A stretch of 21,137 nucleotides of DNA from a virus. Made by a program: the position numbers and the translations under genes. The notes under the pieces are model-generated. The model had not been told where the DNA came from. It worked only from the letters and a program-made list of their open reading frames with translations, and did no database searches. Location of the stretch: IMG/VR virus record IMGVR_UViG_3300046003_001393, positions 1-21,137 of that record; one strand, given 5' to 3'. Positions 14,279 through 21,137 of the stretch are shown here, in pieces. Positions within the stretch are counted from its first letter, which is position 1, and every line of letters begins with the position of its first letter.

Positions 14279-14286
14279 TATTTATA
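14279..14286 (-). promoter_or_regulatory. T4-type late promoter, perfect TATAAATA
   Basis: An exact octamer on the minus strand between the portal stop and the start of the 82-aa gene. Late promoters start transcription about 6 nt after the octamer, which here falls on the ATG itself. It would head the unit 82 aa - 209 aa - gp67-like - gp21 - gp22 - gp23. Confidence 0.65.
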
Positions 14287-14288
14287 TT

Positions 14289-15995
14289 TTAAACTGCTGC
14301 AGGTGCTGGTGCAGCCTGCTCGTCGGGTGCTGCTGCCTGTTGTTCAGCTGCTGCCGCCATAGCTGGATCAGCTTCTTGATCTTGTGCTGTGGTTTCTGCT
14401 CCTAGACTGCCCGGTGTAATGCCTATGCTACGCATTTCACTTGAAGCATCAGGGGCTGGTTTTAGATTGCCACCATTCTCTTCTCTCCACATGCGTTCGT
14501 TTTCTTTGATTTCTTCTTCTGATAGGCCCAAGAATCTTTTAAGAGCAAAACGCTTGCTGAGATGCGGCATTTCTTGAACCTGCGAAAATATTGCTGCTCT
14601 AGTGGTATCTAGTTCAGCCTGTCGATAGGCTGCAAAATTCTGCGGTTCATTGAATTTTAACTCGAATAAACTGGAATCAATATTGATGCCATTGTTGTTC
14701 ATCCAATATTTGAATTCAACATCAAAGGTTTCTACCACCATGGCCTGTAGACGTTTGCAGTATTCATTGAACCTCAGTTCTTGAATATATGCTGTGCCCA
14801 CTTTGCCGTCTGCTAGACTGTTCGGAGCTTCGTCAACTGCTGTAGGCAAATATGCACTAGGGATTCTCAAAGCACGAAATAGTTTGTTGGTAAAATAACG
14901 TAGATCTGTGATCTCACCTAGATTAGTACCGCCTGGCAGTGTTTCAACTTTTGAACCACGACCTTCTGCTGTCTGCGGGAAAAAATAGTCTTCGCTAGCA
15001 CTAAGTGGATTATAACTGGCATCAACCATGTTTTGTCCGCCTCCAGTTGAACTAGGAATGCGTCTTTGTTGTATTTCGTTTTTGACACGTTCAACAAAGC
15101 TCATGGCCATGTGTGCTGGCATATTTCCAACGTCCACATAGAAAATACGTCTTTCTGGAGCACGTTGTATACGATAGATAATAATAGCATCTTCAAGCAA
15201 TTCTTTCTGTTTGTAGACTTTGAATACAGATTCTAACAGACTGTTGCCAAACGGATAGTTGTTGTCTAGGCCTTCACTGAGTGTGATATGTACCACGTGT
15301 TTAGCGTCTACTGTGACTTCATTGGTTTGATTGTGAAATCTAGTACCTGGCGATTGTGCTGCTGCACCAACCATTCCACGTCCGAATCCACCACCGCTGG
15401 TATAGCTACTTGTGCCGCTGGGTGCAGTGTTGGTTGTGTTGTGAGGAGTGGTTGCGATCAATTCTTTGAAATTAAAATTGATGTCTTTGATCACATACTG
15501 TTCGGGTATCTTGCCTTCACTTTCATTGACGATAATTTTTGTAACTTTGGCTGCATCCACAAACAACCATTTTTGTGTCTGCGGATCTCTGACGAAAAAA
15601 CAATCGCCGTACTTAAATGTGTTACGCACAATTCGAAATATTCTTGTTTCGAAGTGTTGTTGTTTGGTCCACTTTTGCAAGCTGTCTTTTAGCAATTTTA
15701 CTTCTGTTGAAGTGGGTTTGCCTTTGAAGTAAAAATGAAATGGTGTGGCATTTTCTTTGTCTTTTTGTGTACAGAATTCTGCAAGTATGTCTAGGGCAGC
15801 ATTGACTTCTGAATCCATGTCCATGGTATCGTACTGCATGTATCGTTCAACACGATTGGGACTTCCTGCATAAACATCAGGTAAAAAACTAGAATAGTTT
15901 GCATGGGCTGGGCCCGGACGACCACCGCCAATGGGACTCATGGATCCTGTTTGATTTTCTATTTTTACCGGCGTAAAATATTTTTTCCATGACAT
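14289..15995 (-). CDS. 20: Portal vertex protein gp20
   Basis: Dodecameric portal at the unique vertex: initiates prohead assembly, serves as the DNA packaging channel and as the neck attachment. ATG at 15995 follows AAGGAA at 8 nt. At 568 aa it is slightly longer than T4 gp20 (about 524 aa). Clear gp20 landmarks: RVERYMQYDTMDMDSEVN near the start, YVDVGNMPAHMAMSFV, DYFFPQTAEGRGSKVETLPG and NLGEITDLRYFTNKLFRAL, in the right order. The C-terminal 50 residues are an Ala/Pro/Gln-rich tail (QAAAPDEQAAPAPAAV), probably disordered. It starts 14 nt after the tape-measure-like gene and is probably on the same transcript. It is the surest marker that this is a T4-like phage. Confidence 0.97.
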   Translation of the reverse strand: MSWKKYFTPVKIENQTGSMSPIGGGRPGPAHANYSSFLPDVYAGSPNRVERYMQYDTMDMDSEVNAALDILAEFCTQKDKENATPFHFYFKGKPTSTEVKLLKDSLQKWTKQQHFETRIFRIVRNTFKYGDCFFVRDPQTQKWLFVDAAKVTKIIVNESEGKIPEQYVIKDINFNFKELIATTPHNTTNTAPSGTSSYTSGGGFGRGMVGAAAQSPGTRFHNQTNEVTVDAKHVVHITLSEGLDNNYPFGNSLLESVFKVYKQKELLEDAIIIYRIQRAPERRIFYVDVGNMPAHMAMSFVERVKNEIQQRRIPSSTGGGQNMVDASYNPLSASEDYFFPQTAEGRGSKVETLPGGTNLGEITDLRYFTNKLFRALRIPSAYLPTAVDEAPNSLADGKVGTAYIQELRFNEYCKRLQAMVVETFDVEFKYWMNNNGINIDSSLFELKFNEPQNFAAYRQAELDTTRAAIFSQVQEMPHLSKRFALKRFLGLSEEEIKENERMWREENGGNLKPAPDASSEMRSIGITPGSLGAETTAQDQEADPAMAAAAEQQAAAPDEQAAPAPAAV

Positions 15996-16009
15996 TGATT
16001 ACATTCCTT

Positions 16010-19000
16010 TTATACTGGTGATTTAAACATATCACCAAAGCTAAATCCTTTTTGCACACGTAATTGGTCGTTATTAATATTAGCCAATTGATGATTGATA
16101 GATATTAATTGTTCCAACTTACTATTTAACGAAGACAGCTGTGATACTGAATCATCTTGACCAAGTGTTTGTTTATTCGTATTACCGGTTTTTGTTTCAA
16201 CATCGTTGGTGTTGTTATATCCGCGGTCACCGTTTTTGTTAGCTGCGTTGTCTTTTAATCCAGAAACACTGCTGGTCACACTATCCATTACAGATTTAAA
16301 ATCGGGCATATCCGCAGCATATCGGTCAGCCAAACTCATAACAGAACCCATTACAGATTCTGTTGGATCTGGGGCATTGTACTCAGCTGCTGCATCAATA
16401 CCTTGGCCTTTTAATGTTGCAGCCATGTCCGATAATTTTTGTCTCATCATCTCAGTCTTGTCGATAAGCTCCGGACTGGTATCAGCAAACGTGTTTTTAG
16501 AATCACCACTTCGCAGGAAATCTACGCTATCTAATTGTGCTCTAAGCTGATTGTATGCAAATTTCATAGAAGTCCCAATATCAGGACCTTTTGGCATATT
16601 ACTAAAAGTCACAGGAATTTTTTTACCTCCTGGCAACGGCACCACAGCTTCAGTGCCATGCAATTCAGCATCAAATCCACTCATAGGACCTTTAACAATT
16701 CCTCCATCTTTTGCTGAAGGTTTGCCTGAATCTGGGTTCACAGCTTTGCCTCCTGATCCAGCCACTTTTACTTCTTTACCTGGGGCCGCAGGATTATCAG
16801 GAGATCCTCCTCTAGCTTCTTTGGCTTCTATGTGCCAGGCTTCTGCACTCACAGGTCGAGCAAAACCAAATTTTTCAAATAGTCCTAGACCCACTGCCTT
16901 GTTGGCATCTGCAGAATTTATATCAAAAGCCAAGCCAACTTCGTGTTTGCTACGACCTGGAGGAGCTGCTCTCGGCGATCCATATTTTTTAAATAATTCT
17001 GCTTGTTCTTTTGAATCTCTATAGGCAGTATTGACCTGCATCTTTTGCCCAGTAGTATTAAAATATTCCGATGCCATGCCGGCAAGACGTTTTTGAACTC
17101 CGGGTTCTAGGCCTTGTAAATTTACTCCAGGCTGAAGTTTTAGATATTTTGATAGATCGCCAACGTCAGCCTGCATGCCTTCTGGTGATGCTCCTGTTGG
17201 TTGTTTGTCACCTACAGCTGGTAATTTTGAACTGCCTAGATCTCCACTAGCAGATCCGCCACCTCCTCCTCCTCCTCCGGATGATAACGCGGCACCGCCG
17301 CCGTAACCGCCGCCACCTCCACCACCACTTTTGGCTGAAAATTTTCCAGCGCCACCACCACCTCCACCACCTCCTGCGGTCCCAGGAGCTGAGTTAAGTT
17401 TGCCAGCATTTTTATCAGCTGCTACTTTTTCTTTCTCAGCAATCTCTAAACGCTTTTGTGCAGCGACAAGTGATTCCAACGCTGATTTCTTTTCTTCACT
17501 GGTTTTGGCAGCTGCAAATTTTTTCTCTGCTTCTTGATTTTCTGTTTTTAAGGAAGCCAGTGCATTTTCTTTCTTTTCAAGTAAATTGAATTTTGCATCA
17601 GCATCTGCATTGATTTTTGCATTGGCTGATGTAGGTTTATCAACTCCTTTGCCTTTTTCTTTTATCTCTGTAACTTTCTGAACTAGTGTACCAATGCCGC
17701 CACCGATGATTGTACCAATGCCAGGGAGTAGTGCTGTGCCAATGGCTGCACCTACTGCTGTGCCACTGTTCATTCCCATTTTTTCTAAAAAGTTTGGTTC
17801 GTCTTTTTTCTTTTCTTGAACTCCTAACAATTTTGATGCACTAATATTTTTAGATAGATCTTGGAATGCAGTTGTAGTTGGTATAATGCCATCTTTGATC
17901 AAAGACTGCATAGCAGACTGGGGTGTCTGTGTTTCATCAATTTTTGGCGGAGCCTTGACGTTACCGACCGAACCTTTGTCTGTAGTGCTGCTGGCATTTT
18001 TTTCAGCTGCTGCTTTTTCTTTCTTGGCAGTGTCTAGACGTGCTTGTGAAGCATTCAGAGATTCTAATGCTGATTTCTTTTCTTCATCAGTTTTGGCAGC
18101 TGCATATTTTTTTGCAGCTTCTTGATTTTCTGTTCTTAAGGCAGCTTCTGCCTTCATTGCCTTAGTTATATCTTCGGGATTGGTTTCTTTGACATTTTTT
18201 GATGGAGGGGTACCAGGAGCTGATTTCAACTTGCTGGCATTTTTATCAGCTTCTTCTTTTTCTTTCTTGGCAATGTCTAGACGTTTTTGTGAAGCATTTA
18301 ATAATTCTAACGCTGATTTTCTTTCTTCATCAGTTTTGGCAGCTGCAAATTGTTTCGCAGCATCTTGATTTTCTGTTCTTATAGCAGCCAGTGCTTTTTC
18401 TTTTTCTTGTTGATTTTGTGCTTTTTTTATATTATTGGCAAAAAACCCGTTCTGTTGCTCACTGAATGATTTCAGCATGGCCTCGGGGCCGGATAGATCA
18501 ACTTCGTTATCTTCTTTTTTGGCTTCGGCTGCTTTTTTCTCAGCTTCAGTTTTGGCATTAATAGCAGCTAGGCCGGCACGTTGTGTTTGATTAATAGAAT
18601 CTTTTTGACGTTGTTCGTTACGTGCTGCTATTGCCGCATCACGTTTGTCTCTAGCATCCAGTTTCTTGGCTTCTGCTGGATTTGTTTTTCTAAGATTTTC
18701 TCTCTCAATTTTGGCTCGGTCTGCGGCAGCAGTAGCGGCAGCTTTGTCATCTGATGCTCGATTTTCTTTCATTTGCTTGCCCATATCGGTAGCAATTTGA
18801 CCCCTCTTATTACTTTCTTCGTTTAATTTTTCATCAAGTCCTTTAATGGCTTGGTCAAAGTCTCCTCGAAATCCGGGAATCTTATTCAGTATACTAAACA
18901 ATCCTTTTTGCAGTTGCAAGAATACTGTTTTCATTAAACTACCAACCCAACTAACAGCATCGCTCAACACTTTAAAATCAAGACCTAACTTTTTAGCACC

Positions 19001-21031
19001 ATAAACTAACAGCCCCACAGCAGCAACCACAGCAAGTACAGGGGCTGCTATTGCTAGAAAAGGAGCCACAGCAGCCCATACTCCTGCTGCCATGGCCACC
19101 AACGATGCAATAAACGGCAATGATGCCACTGCTTTGGCCGTGTCAGCTGCTGCCGAACCCCAGGCCGCAAGAGTCTTTGCTGTATCAGCTGCTGCTGAGG
19201 CCCAGGCTGCAACGGTAGCTACAACTTTGGCAGCAGTAAGACCAATCATCACACCCAAGAACACTGCCAATATAGGTTCTAGATTGTCTTCGATAAAATC
19301 ACTGACTACATAAAGTGAACTTTCAAATAGGCCAAGAACTCCTCCTGTGCTTTCCAACAACGGATTTAACATTGATCCAATAATATTTCCAAGTTTTTCT
19401 ACTATTGGAACTACAGCATCAGTTACAAAATCTGCTAGAATTCTAAATGCTGGCATTATATAGTTTTGAACAATACCTACAGCAAATCCAAGCACAGCCG
19501 TAAACAGTTTAGTTGCAGGTATTAACACACTACCAACTACCTCTGCTAGTGTGCCCATTGCACTCATCATCAAATCAATTAGGCCACTGCTGGCCAAGAA
19601 CTGGCTAAATGAGTTGCTGAATTCAGCTACTTTTTGTTTGGATTTTTCTAGTTCTTCTGCCTGATTGGCTTTTTTTATTGCCTCGGCTTGTTCTCCTGTT
19701 GCCTGAGACAATCCATTAATCTTTTGTCTGGCTAACTCAGCACCTCCACTGTAGGTGTCTCCCATTTCTTTATTAAACAGTCCAACACTTTTTAGAGTCT
19801 TATTACGTTCTCTTGCTTCCTCAATACCTGAGTTTCTAGTGTTATTCATGGCCTCTTTGCTGATCTGACCACCTGCAGCCAACGTGCGACCATGTGCCTG
19901 CATCTGGCTGGCCAATTTGGGATACATGGCTGCCATTTTCACGCCTTCTTCAGAAGTAATGGTGCCAGTGGCCAACATATCTTTAATGGCGCTTTGTTGT
20001 GCTTTGGGAAAACTCTGTATGTAGGTCAACATATTTGATCGTTGCTTTTCATCCAGATGCTGCATAGCAGCTTCTACCTGTGCATCTTTGGACAGTCTAT
20101 CTCGTTCTTTGGCCAAATCCTCTCTATTTTGTCCTGTAATTTTGGCTAGACCATCAAGCTCTTTCATGTAGGTAGCAGCACCCTGTGTCAGTTGAGCAGT
20201 ACTGGCATTTTGTAGCCTACCGCCAGATCCCATTGTGGATATGTAGTTGGCCATTCCTTTATTAATACCTTCAGTGGAATATCCCAATCGTAATAGTTCA
20301 TCACCTAGGCCACTCTGTCGCATCTTCTTGCCAAGGTCAGCAAATCTTTTAGCTCCCGCTTCTGTGGTTCCACCTAGTTCAGCCATGGCTTGGCCGTTAC
20401 TAGATACCACTTTGGAAAACTGCTCTACTGTCAATCCTGCACCACTTGCAGCGTTGGTCATGGCATTCATACTGCCGCCAAATGTAGCACCAACGCTGGC
20501 CAACTGCTGAAAAGATCCCAGTTGTTTTTCAGCAGCAGCGGCCACTGCGCCAAACACACCTGCCAGCATTGGTCCTACCACAGGTATCATATTGAACGAA
20601 CTGGCTGCGGCAGTTAAACTATTGCCCATACTGGCCAGCTGACTTGCTGCTGAGAATGCTGATTGAGTTAGATTTAGAAAGCTACCAGCTACTAGGCCTG
20701 CTCCGGTTGTTATTTTAGTAAATCCTCGAGCACCCGCTCCTGCGGCTATTCCCAGTGCTGTCAATCCTTTGCTGCTTTTTCCTATCTGTTGTGTTTGCTG
20801 CTGTTGAGCTTTATTTGTACCGGGAGATACGCCAGGAGCACCACCTGGTGCGCCACCAGGTGGTGCTTTACCAGGTGGAGGTGGCTTGTTATTAGAGCCT
20901 TGAGTCGATTTCAATTGTTTCTGGATGCCCTGCATCACTTTCAACAATTCTTCTAAAGTATGTTCTGATGCGGCATTTTCAGCAAGTATCTTGCCAATAC
21001 CAGGGATGTCAATTTCTACTTTTTGAGCCAT
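16010..21031 (-). CDS. Tape-measure-like tail protein with M15 (VanY-type) peptidase domain (1673 aa)
   Basis: Very long, Ala-rich, helical protein. N-terminus: helix, Pro/Gly linker (about residues 50-75), then hydrophobic helical blocks (about 150-170, 480-530, 590-615, 635-690). A charged coiled-coil region (about 760-1220) includes three near-identical segments, followed by polyglycine (about 1218-1262). A peptidase M15 domain follows (about 1293-1408) with the metal-site pattern SKHEVGLAFD (His1363, Asp1370) and EAWHIE (Glu1397, His1400), typical of D-Ala-D-Ala or endolysin-like peptidoglycan hydrolases. After it comes DGGIVKGPMSGFDAELHGTE plus AVVPLPGG, a motif common in phage tape measures. 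T4 gp29 is about 590 aa and lacks such a domain. ATG 21031 is preceded by GGAAAAAATAA, a weak ribosome binding site. Inferred: sets tail length and cuts the host wall on injection. A different virion-associated role remains possible. Confidence 0.88.
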   Translation of the reverse strand: MAQKVEIDIPGIGKILAENAASEHTLEELLKVMQGIQKQLKSTQGSNNKPPPPGKAPPGGAPGGAPGVSPGTNKAQQQQTQQIGKSSKGLTALGIAAGAGARGFTKITTGAGLVAGSFLNLTQSAFSAASQLASMGNSLTAAASSFNMIPVVGPMLAGVFGAVAAAAEKQLGSFQQLASVGATFGGSMNAMTNAASGAGLTVEQFSKVVSSNGQAMAELGGTTEAGAKRFADLGKKMRQSGLGDELLRLGYSTEGINKGMANYISTMGSGGRLQNASTAQLTQGAATYMKELDGLAKITGQNREDLAKERDRLSKDAQVEAAMQHLDEKQRSNMLTYIQSFPKAQQSAIKDMLATGTITSEEGVKMAAMYPKLASQMQAHGRTLAAGGQISKEAMNNTRNSGIEEARERNKTLKSVGLFNKEMGDTYSGGAELARQKINGLSQATGEQAEAIKKANQAEELEKSKQKVAEFSNSFSQFLASSGLIDLMMSAMGTLAEVVGSVLIPATKLFTAVLGFAVGIVQNYIMPAFRILADFVTDAVVPIVEKLGNIIGSMLNPLLESTGGVLGLFESSLYVVSDFIEDNLEPILAVFLGVMIGLTAAKVVATVAAWASAAADTAKTLAAWGSAAADTAKAVASLPFIASLVAMAAGVWAAVAPFLAIAAPVLAVVAAVGLLVYGAKKLGLDFKVLSDAVSWVGSLMKTVFLQLQKGLFSILNKIPGFRGDFDQAIKGLDEKLNEESNKRGQIATDMGKQMKENRASDDKAAATAAADRAKIERENLRKTNPAEAKKLDARDKRDAAIAARNEQRQKDSINQTQRAGLAAINAKTEAEKKAAEAKKEDNEVDLSGPEAMLKSFSEQQNGFFANNIKKAQNQQEKEKALAAIRTENQDAAKQFAAAKTDEERKSALELLNASQKRLDIAKKEKEEADKNASKLKSAPGTPPSKNVKETNPEDITKAMKAEAALRTENQEAAKKYAAAKTDEEKKSALESLNASQARLDTAKKEKAAAEKNASSTTDKGSVGNVKAPPKIDETQTPQSAMQSLIKDGIIPTTTAFQDLSKNISASKLLGVQEKKKDEPNFLEKMGMNSGTAVGAAIGTALLPGIGTIIGGGIGTLVQKVTEIKEKGKGVDKPTSANAKINADADAKFNLLEKKENALASLKTENQEAEKKFAAAKTSEEKKSALESLVAAQKRLEIAEKEKVAADKNAGKLNSAPGTAGGGGGGGGAGKFSAKSGGGGGGGYGGGAALSSGGGGGGGGSASGDLGSSKLPAVGDKQPTGASPEGMQADVGDLSKYLKLQPGVNLQGLEPGVQKRLAGMASEYFNTTGQKMQVNTAYRDSKEQAELFKKYGSPRAAPPGRSKHEVGLAFDINSADANKAVGLGLFEKFGFARPVSAEAWHIEAKEARGGSPDNPAAPGKEVKVAGSGGKAVNPDSGKPSAKDGGIVKGPMSGFDAELHGTEAVVPLPGGKKIPVTFSNMPKGPDIGTSMKFAYNQLRAQLDSVDFLRSGDSKNTFADTSPELIDKTEMMRQKLSDMAATLKGQGIDAAAEYNAPDPTESVMGSVMSLADRYAADMPDFKSVMDSVTSSVSGLKDNAANKNGDRGYNNTNDVETKTGNTNKQTLGQDDSVSQLSSLNSKLEQLISINHQLANINNDQLRVQKGFSFGDMFKSPV
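17385..18398 (-). repeat. Three coding repeats in the tape-measure-like gene
   Basis: Segments at about 18208-18398, 17990-18160 and 17385-17570 encode TENQ-(D/E)-A-x-K-(Q/K)-(F/Y)-AAAKT, then SAL-E-x-L-x-A-(S/A)-Q-x-RL-(D/E) and a Lys/Glu-rich end with KNA. Similarity is clear in DNA as well. Copies 1 and 2 are near each other; copy 3 is separated from them by about 400 nt encoding a glycine-rich hydrophobic patch (GTAVGAAIGTALLPGIG). Confidence 0.85.
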
Positions 21032-21056
21032 TTATTTTTTCCGGAAAAACTGCGTA

Positions 21057-21064
21057 TATAAATA
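21057..21064 (+). promoter_or_regulatory. T4-type late promoter on the plus strand, perfect TATAAATA
   Basis: An exact octamer on the plus strand, 36 nt before the plus-strand ATG at 21101. It faces the minus-strand octamer at 21080-21087, so the two predicted transcripts diverge with their first few nucleotides overlapping. Confidence 0.6.
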
Positions 21065-21079
21065 AGATACCGTTAATAG

Positions 21080-21087
21080 TATTTATT
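21080..21087 (-). promoter_or_regulatory. T4-type late promoter, AATAAATA
   Basis: The minus strand reads AATAAATA, fitting NATAAATA. It lies 49-56 nt upstream of the start of the tape-measure-like gene and probably drives it and the portal. It sits in the short gap shared with the divergent plus-strand gene, overlapping the region just before that gene's ribosome binding site. Confidence 0.6.
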
Positions 21088-21100
21088 GGAGATATAAACT

Positions 21101-21137
21101 ATGGAAAACAACCAACCCCTACAGCCCAAGAAGACCA
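21101..21137 (+). CDS. Start of a divergent plus-strand gene (truncated by the window)
   Basis: ATG at 21101 has GGAG at 21088-21091 (9 nt spacing) and opens the frame MENNQPLQPKKT to the end of the window. A perfect late octamer lies upstream. Only 12 codons are visible, so no family can be named. This is the only gene on the plus strand and marks a switch of gene direction. Confidence 0.55.
   Translation, partial: MENNQPLQPKKT

Noticed and set aside
14289-15995. Looked for an intein, intron or frameshift in the portal, protease and capsid genes
   Set aside because: The gp20, gp21 and gp23 landmark motifs run in order with no interruption or unexplained insert.
16551-17024. Plus-strand open frame of 157 codons
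   Set aside because: Antisense to the M15 and tape-measure C-terminal region, whose catalytic motifs prove the minus-strand frame. No ribosome binding site.
17331-18368. Three plus-strand frames whose products look alike (17331-17537, 17886-18125, 18180-18368)
   Set aside because: The similarity is only the reverse complement of the three repeats in the tape-measure-like gene, not a protein family.

Overview
The window reads as part of the late (virion) region of a T4-like myovirus, most probably a marine one of the cyanophage/pelagiphage type. The core evidence is the syntenic T4 head block: portal gp20, a gp67-like acidic core protein, prohead protease gp21, scaffold gp22 and major capsid protein gp23. 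These sit in the T4 order, all on the minus strand and tightly packed. Perfect or near-perfect T4-type late promoter octamers (NATAAATA) lie at the boundaries between transcription units. The sequence is AT-rich by eye. I saw no tRNA, CRISPR, insertion sequence or integrase. The host cannot be determined from this window.

Layout in the direction of transcription (right to left). At the right edge a plus-strand gene begins (21101), divergent from everything else, with a perfect late octamer of its own. On the minus strand, a 1673-aa tape-measure-like protein with an embedded M15 (VanY-type) peptidase domain (16010-21031) leads into the portal (14289-15995). A second unit starts at a TATAAATA at 14279-14286. 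It carries an 82-aa conserved small protein, a 209-aa protein with a nucleotide- or sugar-transferase-like look (MptE/DUF115-like, tentative), the gp67-like core protein, the protease (GTG start), the scaffold and the major capsid protein. It ends at a strong intrinsic terminator (9464-9487). A small 89-aa gene follows.

A further late octamer at 9173-9180 starts a run of virion surface or tail-fibre-like genes: 231, 378, 116, 184 and 366 aa. After another octamer (5210-5217) with a stem-loop at the predicted mRNA 5' end come 350-, 110- and 121-aa products. Last is a very large protein (at least 1110 aa, 1-3331, running off the left edge) with seven tandem carbohydrate-binding-like repeats followed by a probable right-handed beta-helix.

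How they work together: gp67, gp22 and gp21 build and then process the prohead around the gp20 portal, and gp23 is cleaved at a visible LAE site. The 1673-aa protein probably sets tail length and delivers a peptidoglycan-cutting domain. The left half is a modular adhesion/decoration cassette. It has one tandem paralogous pair (350 and 366 aa), a second, weaker paralogous pair (110 and 116 aa), and a short tryptophan-containing module reused in three proteins. The most noteworthy points are this cassette, the seven-repeat beta-helix protein, the peptidase-carrying tape measure next to the portal, the face-to-face late promoters at 21057-21087, and two small genes whose start codons follow late-octamer-like sequences by only 4 nt with no ribosome binding site.
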